Assembly: GCA_031389585.1 (NCBI GenBank)
Contig: JANMSS010000265.1
Location: 1-18,480 of the forward strand
DNA from: CADEEN01 sp031389585
GTDB taxonomy: Bacteria > Pseudomonadota > Gammaproteobacteria > Burkholderiales > Burkholderiaceae_C
Length of the DNA stretch: 18,480 nt
Direction: 5' to 3'
Under the pieces are notes generated by a model. That model worked only from the letters and a program-made list of their open reading frames with translations, made no database searches and had not been told where the DNA came from. The first letter of the stretch is position 1. Every line of letters begins with the position of its first letter. Positions 1 to 6,561 of the stretch are shown here, one piece after another. The position numbers were made by a program, and so were the translations under genes.

Positions 1-1
1 G

Positions 2-172
2 AACCAGCGCAAGAACGAAGAGCTGTCGGGCGTGGTCGAGCGCGCCAACAAGGTCATCAAGCAAATCTTCGATTCGGAAAAGTACGACTTGATCCTGCAA
101 GACGCCGTGCACTGGAGTCCGCGTGTCGACATCACCAAGAAAGTGATCGACGCGCTCAACGCCGGCAAGTGA
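2..172 (+). CDS. skp: Skp/OmpH periplasmic chaperone, 3' end only
   Basis: The window opens inside a gene whose last 56 codons are visible, ending in TGA at 170-172. The fragment reads NQRKNEELSGVVERANKVI near its start and ends DITKKVIDALNAGK. This matches the C-terminal end of the Skp/OmpH family: the end of a helical tentacle followed by the return to the body (DLILQDAVHWSPRVDITKKV). Skp is a periplasmic trimer that holds unfolded outer-membrane proteins between the Sec translocon and the BAM complex. The stop lies 36 bases before lpxD, the usual bamA-skp-lpxD arrangement, which links outer-membrane protein and lipid A assembly. The N-terminus and signal peptide lie outside the window. The family call rests on the tail plus its position. 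Confidence 0.85.
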   Translation, partial: NQRKNEELSGVVERANKVIKQIFDSEKYDLILQDAVHWSPRVDITKKVIDALNAGK

Positions 173-208
173 CCCGCGCGAACAGCTCGAGCACTTGAGA
201 GCGCGGCG

Positions 209-1192
209 ATGCGCATGACCATCGCCGACATCGTGGCTCGCCTTGGCGGCGAGTGTGTCGGCAACGCCGAGTTGCCTATTGATCGGATTGCGACCCTCGA
301 AGCCGCGACGCCGAGCGCGATCGGATTCCTCGCCAATCCACGTTATCGCGCCCAGCTCGCCACGACCCGGGCCGGTTGCGTGATCGTGGCCCCCGCCCTG
401 CGAGACGAAGCCGCAGCGCGTGGTGTGGCCATCGTCACCCCCGACCCGTACCTGTACTACGCACGCCTGTCCCAATGGTGGGTTCAGCGCATCCGCCCTG
501 CCGCGCCCGCCGGCGTTCATCCCAGTGCCGTCGTCGACGCCGGCGCCGTGATTGACGGCAGCGCCAGCATTGGGCCGCTGGCCTGGATCGGCCCAGGTGC
601 CCGCATCGGCGCGCACACCCGCATCGGCGCACGGGTGGTCATCGCAGATGGCTGTCACATCGGCGAGCGCTGCATCGTCCATCCGGGGGCTGTGATCGGA
701 GCTGACGGCTTCGGTTTCGCACCGACCGGACCTGAGGACGGGAGCCGCTGGGAAAAGATCGAGCAGTTGGGCGGCGTGCGCATCGGCAACGACGTCGAAA
801 TTGGCGCCAACACCTGCATCGACCGCGGTGCACTGGGCGACACGTTGATCGAGGACGGGGTCAAGCTCGACAACCTGGTGCAGATCGGCCACAACGTGCG
901 GGTCGGTGCGCATACCGCCATGGCCGGTTGCGTGGGCGTGGCCGGCAGCGCGCGCATCGGCGCGCATTGCACCTTGGGGGGCGGCGCAATCGTGCTCGGC
1001 CACCTCGAGCTGGCCGACCATGTGCACATCTCGGCGGCAACCACGATCACGCGTTCGATTCTCGAGGCGGGCCACTACAGCGGCATGTTTCCGTTCGACG
1101 ACAATGCCGCCTGGGAGAAGAACGCGGCCACGTTGCGCCAGTTGCACGCGCTGCGTGATCGATTGCGAGCGCTGGAGAAGAAATCACCATGA
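209..1192 (+). CDS. lpxD: UDP-3-O-(3-hydroxyacyl)glucosamine N-acyltransferase LpxD
   Basis: LpxD transfers a second 3-hydroxyacyl chain from acyl-ACP to the 2-amino group of UDP-3-O-acyl-glucosamine, the third step of lipid A synthesis in the cytoplasm. The 327-residue protein has the family layout. An N-terminal uridine-binding domain occupies about residues 1-100 (MTIADIVARLGGE, then IGFLANPRYRAQL). A long left-handed beta helix of hexapeptide repeats covers about 105-275 (IGPLAWIGPGARIGAHTRIG). A C-terminal helical tail holds an LRQLHALRDRL segment. The likely catalytic histidine is H228 in QIGHNVRVGAH. The ATG at 209 is used; a second ATG two codons later (215) is equally possible. The stop overlaps the fabZ start as ATGA. 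Confidence 0.96.
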   Translation: MRMTIADIVARLGGECVGNAELPIDRIATLEAATPSAIGFLANPRYRAQLATTRAGCVIVAPALRDEAAARGVAIVTPDPYLYYARLSQWWVQRIRPAAPAGVHPSAVVDAGAVIDGSASIGPLAWIGPGARIGAHTRIGARVVIADGCHIGERCIVHPGAVIGADGFGFAPTGPEDGSRWEKIEQLGGVRIGNDVEIGANTCIDRGALGDTLIEDGVKLDNLVQIGHNVRVGAHTAMAGCVGVAGSARIGAHCTLGGGAIVLGHLELADHVHISAATTITRSILEAGHYSGMFPFDDNAAWEKNAATLRQLHALRDRLRALEKKSP

Positions 1193-1641
1193 CTGTGCCT
1201 GTGCTCGACATCCATAAGATTCTGAAGAAGCTGCCGCATCGCTACCCGTTCCTGCTCGTGGACCGGGTGCTCGAGATCGAGCATGGTGTGCGCATCAAGG
1301 CGTTGAAGAATGTGACCATCAACGAGCCGTACTTCATCGGCCACTTTCCGGTGCGACCGGTGATGCCCGGCGTGCTGATGCTCGAAGCCCTGGCCCAGAC
1401 CGCCGCACTGCTGTCCTTCGAAAGCATGGGCACCGATTCCGGCGACGACTCGGTAGTCTATTTCGTCGGCATCGATGGCGCGCGCTTCAAGCGACCCGTC
1501 GAACCCGGCGACCAGTTGATCCTTGAAGCCTCGATCGAGCGCGTCAAGTCCGGCATCTACAAGTACAAGACGCGGGCCAGTGTCGATGGCGAGACGGCGG
1601 TCGAAGCCGAGCTGATGTGCACGATGCGCAAGATTTCCTGA
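1189..1641 (+). CDS. fabZ: (3R)-hydroxyacyl-ACP dehydratase FabZ
   Basis: FabZ removes water from 3-hydroxyacyl-ACP to give trans-2-enoyl-ACP in fatty acid elongation. It competes with LpxA and LpxD for the same hydroxyacyl-ACP, which explains its place between them. The 150-residue protein is of normal length with a hot-dog fold. Visible landmarks are LPHRYPFLLVDRV at 15-27, the central motif GHFPVRPVMPGVLMLEALAQ with catalytic H52 and E66, and VYFVGIDGARFKRPVEPGDQL in the second half. The ATG overlaps the lpxD stop by four bases, so translation is probably coupled. Confidence 0.97.
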   Translation: MTVPVLDIHKILKKLPHRYPFLLVDRVLEIEHGVRIKALKNVTINEPYFIGHFPVRPVMPGVLMLEALAQTAALLSFESMGTDSGDDSVVYFVGIDGARFKRPVEPGDQLILEASIERVKSGIYKYKTRASVDGETAVEAELMCTMRKIS

Positions 1642-1645
1642 GACC

Positions 1646-2434
1646 GTGACGGCGATCCACCCCACCGCCATCGTCGACCTCGGCGCCGCGCTGGCAAGCT
1701 CGGTGAGCGTCGGCCCCTACGCGGTGATCGGCGCAGGCGTCAAAGTCGGCGAGGGCACGACGATCGGAGCCCACGCGGTGATCGAGGGGCCGACGTTGAT
1801 CGGGCGCGACAACCATATCTTTGCCCACACCAGCCTGGGCGGTGCGCCGCAGGACATGAAGTACCGCGGCGAGCCGACCGAACTCGTGATCGGGGATCGC
1901 AACACGATTCGCGAGTTTTGCACCTTTAACCGCGGCACCGCGCAGGACGGTGGTGTCACGCGCATCGGTGACGACAACTGGATCATGGCCTATGTGCACA
2001 TCGCCCATGACGTCCAAGTCGGCCACCGCACCATCCTGGCCAACAACGCCACGCTGGCCGGCCATGTGCATGTGGGCGACTGGGTCATCGTTGGCGGCTT
2101 GACGGGTGTGCACCAGTTCTGCCGCATTGGCGCGCACGCCATGACCGGTTTCCAGAGCCACGTGGCGCAGGACGTGCCGCCCTTCATGATGGTCGCCGGG
2201 CACCCGTTGGCGGTGCGCGGATTCAACGTCGAGGGTTTGCGCCGGCGCGGCTTCTCGGTCGAACGCATCGCTCAGGTCAAGCAGATGCACCGATTGCTCT
2301 ACCGCGACGGGCTGACGCTCGAGCAGGCCGGGCAGGCGATCCAGGCACTGCTAGGTGGCGTGTCCGACGGCGACGGCGATATCCGGATGCTGCTCGATTT
2401 TCTGGCGGCCTCGACGCGCGGCATCGCCCGCTAG
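1646..2434 (+). CDS. lpxA: UDP-N-acetylglucosamine 3-O-acyltransferase LpxA
   Basis: LpxA starts lipid A synthesis by moving a 3-hydroxyacyl chain from ACP to the 3-OH of UDP-GlcNAc. The 262-residue protein begins with the conserved IHPTAIVDLGA. It runs through hexapeptide repeats to about residue 190 (VGPYAVIGAGVKVGEGTTIG), carries GGAPQDMKYRGE, and has the catalytic histidine H121 in YVHIAHDVQVG. The helical C-terminus contains GFNVEGLRRRGFS. The start is GTG at 1646, four bases after the fabZ stop. It gives exactly the family N-terminus, and no ATG fits better. LpxA works as a trimer. Confidence 0.96.
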   Translation: MTAIHPTAIVDLGAALASSVSVGPYAVIGAGVKVGEGTTIGAHAVIEGPTLIGRDNHIFAHTSLGGAPQDMKYRGEPTELVIGDRNTIREFCTFNRGTAQDGGVTRIGDDNWIMAYVHIAHDVQVGHRTILANNATLAGHVHVGDWVIVGGLTGVHQFCRIGAHAMTGFQSHVAQDVPPFMMVAGHPLAVRGFNVEGLRRRGFSVERIAQVKQMHRLLYRDGLTLEQAGQAIQALLGGVSDGDGDIRMLLDFLAASTRGIAR

Positions 2435-2437
2435 CGT

Positions 2438-3571
2438 ATGCGCCTGGCAATGGTGGCCGGCGAGGCTTCTGGCGATCTGCTCGCCGGCCTGTTGCTTCAG
2501 GGCATGAGGGCGCGCTGGCCCGGCCTGAGCGCAGCCGGCATCGGCGGGCCGCGGATGGCCGCAGCGGGATTCGAGCCCTGGTGGCCCAGCGACAAACTGG
2601 CCGTGCGCGGTTATGTCGAAGTCCTGCGCCACTACCGCGAAATCGTCGGCATTCGCCGCCAGTTGACGGCGCGCCTGCTCGGCGACAGGCCGGACGCCTT
2701 CATCGGGGTCGATGCGCCCGACTTCAACCTCGACCTCGAAGCCCGGCTGAAGGCCGCCGGCACCAAGACCATTCATTTCATCTGCCCCTCGATCTGGGCC
2801 TGGCGCGGTGAGCGGGTCCAGAAGATCGCACGCAGTGTCGACCATGTGCTGTGTCTGTTCCCCTTTGAGCCGGCCTTGTTGGCGCAGCATGGCATTGCTG
2901 CCACCTATGTTGGCCACCCGCTCGCCGATGCGATCCCGCTCGAGGCGCCACGCGCCGCAGCACGCCACGCACTTGGGCTGGCTGCAGGGGACAATGTGGT
3001 GGCGCTGCTGCCAGGCAGCCGGCGTTCCGAGATTCAGCACATCGCGCCGTTATTCCTGCAAACGGCTGCGCGCCTGCATCGGCAACGGCCCGGACTGCAG
3101 TTCATTTTGCCGCTGGCACATGGGCTGCGCGGCATGGTCGAGCCGCTGCTCGGGCAACATGCGGGATCGACACCGATCAGGCTGCTTGACGGTCGCTCGC
3201 ACGAGGCGCTCGCCGCCTGCGATGTGACCCTGATCGCCAGTGGCACGGCCACACTCGAAGCCGCGCTGTTCAAGCGGCCGATGGTGATTGCCTATCGCAT
3301 GAACGCTTTGAGTTGGCAGATGATGCGGCGCATGCAATACCAGGCCTGGGTTGGTTTGCCCAACATCCTGTGCCGCGACTTTGTCGTCCCCGAACGCATC
3401 CAGGGCGACGCCAACCCGGACACGCTCGCCACCGACGTCCTGGCCTGGCTGGACACGCCAGCGCGGGCTGAGGCCCTGCAGCAGCGTTTCACTGAACTGC
3501 ACCTGCTGCTGCGGCGCGACACCGCCCGCACCGCCACCGATGCCATCGCGAAGATCCTCGACCCGGCCTGA
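2438..3571 (+). CDS. lpxB: Lipid-A-disaccharide synthase LpxB
   Basis: LpxB joins UDP-2,3-diacylglucosamine to lipid X (2,3-diacylglucosamine 1-phosphate), making the beta-1,6 disaccharide core of lipid A at the inner face of the membrane. The 377-residue protein is a GT19-family glycosyltransferase of normal size. It starts MRLAMVAGEASGDLLAG. It then carries GGPRMAAAGFE, GVDAPDFNLDLE and ICPSIWAWRGERV, and in the C-terminal half LLPGSRRSEIQHI and ASGTATLEAALFKRPMVIAYR, which form the nucleotide-sugar site. The ATG follows the lpxA stop by three bases. Its 3' end contains the rnhB start. Confidence 0.96.
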   Translation: MRLAMVAGEASGDLLAGLLLQGMRARWPGLSAAGIGGPRMAAAGFEPWWPSDKLAVRGYVEVLRHYREIVGIRRQLTARLLGDRPDAFIGVDAPDFNLDLEARLKAAGTKTIHFICPSIWAWRGERVQKIARSVDHVLCLFPFEPALLAQHGIAATYVGHPLADAIPLEAPRAAARHALGLAAGDNVVALLPGSRRSEIQHIAPLFLQTAARLHRQRPGLQFILPLAHGLRGMVEPLLGQHAGSTPIRLLDGRSHEALAACDVTLIASGTATLEAALFKRPMVIAYRMNALSWQMMRRMQYQAWVGLPNILCRDFVVPERIQGDANPDTLATDVLAWLDTPARAEALQQRFTELHLLLRRDTARTATDAIAKILDPA

Positions 3572-4169
3572 GCAGCTCGGGCTGGTCTGGACCGCGCCGG
3601 GCCTGACTGCCGGCGTGGACGAGGCCGGCCGCGGTCCGCTGGCCGGGCCGGTGGTGGCTGCCGCGGTGATCCTGGATGACCTGCACCGCATCAAAGGCCT
3701 GCGCGACTCGAAGACGCTCGGCCCGGCCACCCGGGAGCGCCTCGCGCTCGAGGTCCGTGCCAAGGCCCTGTGCTGCAGCGTGGCCCAGGCCAGCGTCGAG
3801 GAGATCGACTGCCTGAACATCCTGCAGGCGACCTTGCTGGCGATGCGGCGCGCAGTCGAAGGACTGCGTCTGGTACCCGCTCGGGTGCTGGTCGACGGCA
3901 ACCGGCTGCCGCTGCTGCGCATGCCGGCCGAAGCCATCGTCAGGGGCGACAGCCGCGTGGCCGCGATCTCGGCCGCGTCGATCATCGCCAAGGTCCACCG
4001 CGACAGCTTGCTCGTGGCGCTGCACGAGCAGCATCCGGCCTACGGTTTTGCCGTGCACAAGGGCTACCCGACACCCGAGCATCTGGCGGCCCTGCGTCGG
4101 CATGGCGCTTGCGTTGCCCACCGGCGCAGTTTTCAACCTGTCAGGTCGGTGCTGGAGGGCGCACTGTGA
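3540..4169 (+). CDS. rnhB: Ribonuclease HII
   Basis: RNase HII cuts RNA in RNA-DNA hybrids and removes single ribonucleotides misplaced in DNA. The 209-residue protein has the family motif GVDEAGRGPLAGPVV with D27 and E28, then DSKTLGPATRERL. The other two acidic residues lie in VLVDGNRLP and RGDSRVAAISAASIIAKVHRD. The C-terminal GYPTPEHLAAL is also typical. I chose the ATG at 3540, which lies inside the 3' end of lpxB and gives a 32-base overlap. It leaves a short 26-residue lead before the catalytic Asp, and no other ATG or GTG in frame fits. The open frame extends much further upstream, but only as antiparallel coding of lpxB. Confidence 0.93.
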   Translation: MPSRRSSTRPEQLGLVWTAPGLTAGVDEAGRGPLAGPVVAAAVILDDLHRIKGLRDSKTLGPATRERLALEVRAKALCCSVAQASVEEIDCLNILQATLLAMRRAVEGLRLVPARVLVDGNRLPLLRMPAEAIVRGDSRVAAISAASIIAKVHRDSLLVALHEQHPAYGFAVHKGYPTPEHLAALRRHGACVAHRRSFQPVRSVLEGAL

Positions 4170-4945
4170 GCGAGTGGGTGGCGATCACGTCGCGTGACAA
4201 CCCGCTGCTGGTGCGCCTTCGCAAACTGGCGCGCACGCCGGTGGGCTATCGAAAGCTCGGTGCCGTCTGGCTCGAAGGCGAACACCTGTGCCTGGCGTTG
4301 CGTGCGCGTGGCCGGGCGGCCCTGCAGGCGCTGGTCAGCGAGTCGGCATCACAACAACCGGCATTGTGTGAACTTGCGCTGTGGGCACCGAAGACGGCCG
4401 TCGTGTCCGATGCCCTGTTCGCCTCGGTCAGCAGCCTGGAGTCACCCGCCGGCATCGGTTTTGTGATCGACGCGCCGGCACCACAGAGCCTGCAGCCTGG
4501 CGTGCCCAGCATCGTTCTCGACCGCATACAGGACGCGGGCAACGTCGGCAGCATCTTGCGCAGCGCGTCGGCACTCGGCTTCACGCAGGTGCTGGCGCTC
4601 GAAGGCAGTGCAGCGCTGTGGTCACCCAAGGTGTTGCGCGCGGGCATGGGCGCGCACTTTGCGCTTGAACTGGTCGAGGGCCTTGCCTTGCACGATCTCG
4701 AAGCGCTGGGGCTGCCGTTGTTGGCGGGCAGCTCGCACGCCGCGCACTCGCTCGACGACGCCGACCTGCCGTTCCCCTGCGCCTGGGCCTTCGGCCACGA
4801 AGGGCAGGGCGTTTCACCGGCGTTACTGGCGCGCTGTGCGCGGACGGTGCGCATCCCGCAGCCCGGCGGTGAGGAGTCGTTGAACGTGGCGGCCGCGGCC
4901 GCAATTTGCATGTACGCCACCCGGCGTGCTGGAGGTTGGCAATGA
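4166..4945 (+). CDS. SpoU/TrmH-family RNA 2'-O-methyltransferase
   Basis: The protein is 259 residues, starting at GTG 4166 and overlapping the rnhB stop by four bases (GTGA). It has the two SpoU-class (SPOUT knot) signatures: LDRIQDAGNVGSILRSASALG at about residue 120 (N-x-G-x-x-x-R), and in the last third AFGHEGQGVSP followed by RIPQPGGEESLNVAAAAAI, the knot that binds S-adenosylmethionine. The first about 100 residues (VAITSRDNPLLVRLRKLARTP, WLEGEHLC) resemble the RNA-binding N-domain of rRNA methylases of this family. It should methylate a ribose 2'-OH in rRNA or tRNA, but the exact nucleotide cannot be read from the sequence, so no symbol is given. Confidence 0.88.
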   Translation: MSEWVAITSRDNPLLVRLRKLARTPVGYRKLGAVWLEGEHLCLALRARGRAALQALVSESASQQPALCELALWAPKTAVVSDALFASVSSLESPAGIGFVIDAPAPQSLQPGVPSIVLDRIQDAGNVGSILRSASALGFTQVLALEGSAALWSPKVLRAGMGAHFALELVEGLALHDLEALGLPLLAGSSHAAHSLDDADLPFPCAWAFGHEGQGVSPALLARCARTVRIPQPGGEESLNVAAAAAICMYATRRAGGWQ

Positions 4946-5547
4946 GCCGCCTGGCCCTGATCGTGGCGCTGAGTGGCGCCTTTGCCGCAGCCGCGGCGTT
5001 GTCGCAAGCGCCAGCACCCGGCGCGTCGTCGCCACTCCTGAGCGTTCGTCCCGAACCGGCGCGTGACCCGTGGTGGCAGCGCTCAACCCTCACGCCGCGC
5101 AGTACGGTGGTGCGCGGGATACCCATCAAACGCTTCGAGCCGGCCTGGTGTGCCGCGGATGCATTCACCCGCGAGCTGTTTGGTGAAGAGTTGCTTGGTG
5201 CTGCGGGCGGGCGCCCGCTCGATGGACTGGTGTTCACGCTCGACGCGCCCTTCGATGGCAGCGGCAAATTGCAGACTGCATTTGTAGGCGCCTACCAACG
5301 CTGCGACGGCGAACGCGGCCTCTTCATCGCGATCACAGACCCCTTGCCGCAACGCCAAGGCGAGCGGTCGCGGATGCGCTTCATGGTCGAGGTGCCCGAC
5401 CCCGGGACGGCGTTTGCGGGCCTGTCGTTGGAGCCCGACGGCTCGCTCGCGGTGTGGTGGTGCGGCGGCTGCAACAACGGCCACCGCATCGCCTACAGCC
5501 GCGAGACACGTGGCTTCTTTGTCGCGGGGCCCGCGACCCGCCGCTGA
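4942..5547 (+). CDS. Secreted protein of unknown function with a CGGC motif
   Basis: I do not recognise this 201-residue protein. The ATG at 4942 overlaps the methyltransferase stop by four bases and is preceded by TGGAGG, a good ribosome binding site. Residues 1-23 (MSRLALIVALSGAFAAAAALSQA) look like a Sec signal peptide, though lacking the usual basic cluster. The mature part contains DPWWQRSTL, RGIPIKRFEPAWCAADAFTRELFGEE, a GAYQRCDGERG stretch and, near the end, WWCGGCNNGH with C174, C177 and H181. The cysteines could bind metal or form disulphides; this is inference. It is the last gene of the lpx-rnhB operon and its TGA directly abuts the stop of convergent ppsR. Confidence 0.8.
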   Translation: MSRLALIVALSGAFAAAAALSQAPAPGASSPLLSVRPEPARDPWWQRSTLTPRSTVVRGIPIKRFEPAWCAADAFTRELFGEELLGAAGGRPLDGLVFTLDAPFDGSGKLQTAFVGAYQRCDGERGLFIAITDPLPQRQGERSRMRFMVEVPDPGTAFAGLSLEPDGSLAVWWCGGCNNGHRIAYSRETRGFFVAGPATRR

Positions 5548-6372
5548 TCAGTAGACCAAGCGATCGGGCCGGATGTCGCGCAGAATCGTGGTCGCGATCT
5601 CTTCGATGGATTTGTGCGTTGAGTTGAGCCAGGCGATGCCATCGCGCTTCATCATGCGCTGGGCCTCGTGAACTTCGTAGCGACAGTTTTCGAGCGAGGC
5701 GTACTTGCTGCCGGGACGGCGCTCGTGGCGGATCTGCGCCAGCCGATCCGGGTCGATGGTCAGGCCGAAACACTTTGCCCTGTAGGGCGACAGTGAGGAG
5801 GGCAGATGGCCGCGCTCGAAGTCCTCGGGAATCAGCGGGCAGTTGGCGGCCTTGATGCCGTGCTGCATCGCCAGGTACAGCGAGGTCGGCGTCTTGCCAC
5901 TGCGGCTCACGCCGACCAGGATCACGTCGGCGCTGGCCAGGTTCTTGGCGCTCTGACCGTCGTCGTGGGCCAGCGAGAAGTTGATGGCCTCGATGCGGTC
6001 GTTGTATTCGGCGCTCCTGGCGGCGTCGGAGAAACGACCGATACGGTGGTTGCTCTTGATGCCGAACTCGATCTCCAAGGGTTCGACAAAGGTCCGGAAC
6101 ATGTCCAGTACCAGGCCCTTGCAGTCAGGGCCGGTGAGCACATGCCGTACCTCGTCATTGACCAAGGTGATGAACACGATCGGCCTGCGGCCTTCCGACT
6201 CGGCGATGTGATTGATCTCGCCGACCACGGGCAGCGCCTTGTCGACCGTGTCGATGAACGGGCGCCTCACGTGGCGGGGCCGCGCGCCGAACTGCGCCAG
6301 GATCGAGTTGCCGAAGGTCTCGGCGGTGATGCCGGTGCCGTCTGAGACAAAGAAAACGGTGCGGTTGGGCAT
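5548..6372 (-). CDS. ppsR: Bifunctional PEP synthase regulatory protein (kinase/pyrophosphorylase)
   Basis: This DUF299-family enzyme inactivates PEP synthase by ADP-dependent phosphorylation of a threonine next to the catalytic histidine, and restores it by phosphate-dependent pyrophosphorolysis. The protein is 274 residues from ATG at 6372. It begins MPNRTVFFVSDGTGITAETFG, has FSLAHDDGQ around 132-140, and carries the nucleotide-binding loop GVSRSGKT at 154-161 followed by PTSLYLAMQHGIKAANCPL. The C-terminal RPGSKYASLENCRYEV and GIAWLNSTHKSIEEIA are also typical. A GTG two codons upstream (6378) is an alternative start. It diverges from ppsA, its target, and its stop abuts the stop of the upstream operon with no spacer. 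Confidence 0.95.
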   Translation of the reverse strand: MPNRTVFFVSDGTGITAETFGNSILAQFGARPRHVRRPFIDTVDKALPVVGEINHIAESEGRRPIVFITLVNDEVRHVLTGPDCKGLVLDMFRTFVEPLEIEFGIKSNHRIGRFSDAARSAEYNDRIEAINFSLAHDDGQSAKNLASADVILVGVSRSGKTPTSLYLAMQHGIKAANCPLIPEDFERGHLPSSLSPYRAKCFGLTIDPDRLAQIRHERRPGSKYASLENCRYEVHEAQRMMKRDGIAWLNSTHKSIEEIATTILRDIRPDRLVY

Positions 6373-6398
6373 AGGCACTTCATCTTCGGGAGGCCCGC

Positions 6399-6427
6399 AT
6401 GATAGGCGCGTTGCGCGCCCGTAGAAT
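6399..6427 (+). promoter_or_regulatory. Candidate ppsA promoter
   Basis: In the 189-base divergent gap, ATGATA at 6399-6404 (4 of 6 to TTGACA) and TAGAAT at 6422-6427 (5 of 6 to TATAAT) are separated by 17 bases. Transcription would start near 6434, leaving a leader of about 130 bases before ppsA. The same ATGATA reads TATCAT on the minus strand and could serve as a -10 for ppsR, though no good minus-strand -35 accompanies it. Confidence 0.35.
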
Positions 6428-6561
6428 CGACGCCGATCACTTGCCGCACCCCATCCGATGACGCGCTCCCGTCAGCCCACTGCTGTTCTCGCGATTGCGA
6501 CGGTTCGAGCGCGAGCCTGGCCAGGGCAAGCACCGGTTTCCCATCATCACGGAGCTTTCCC

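Noticed and set aside
3351..3539. An N-terminal extension of RNase HII
   Set aside because: Residues before 3540 overlap lpxB coding sequence and resemble no RNase HII; the ATG at 3540 gives normal length.
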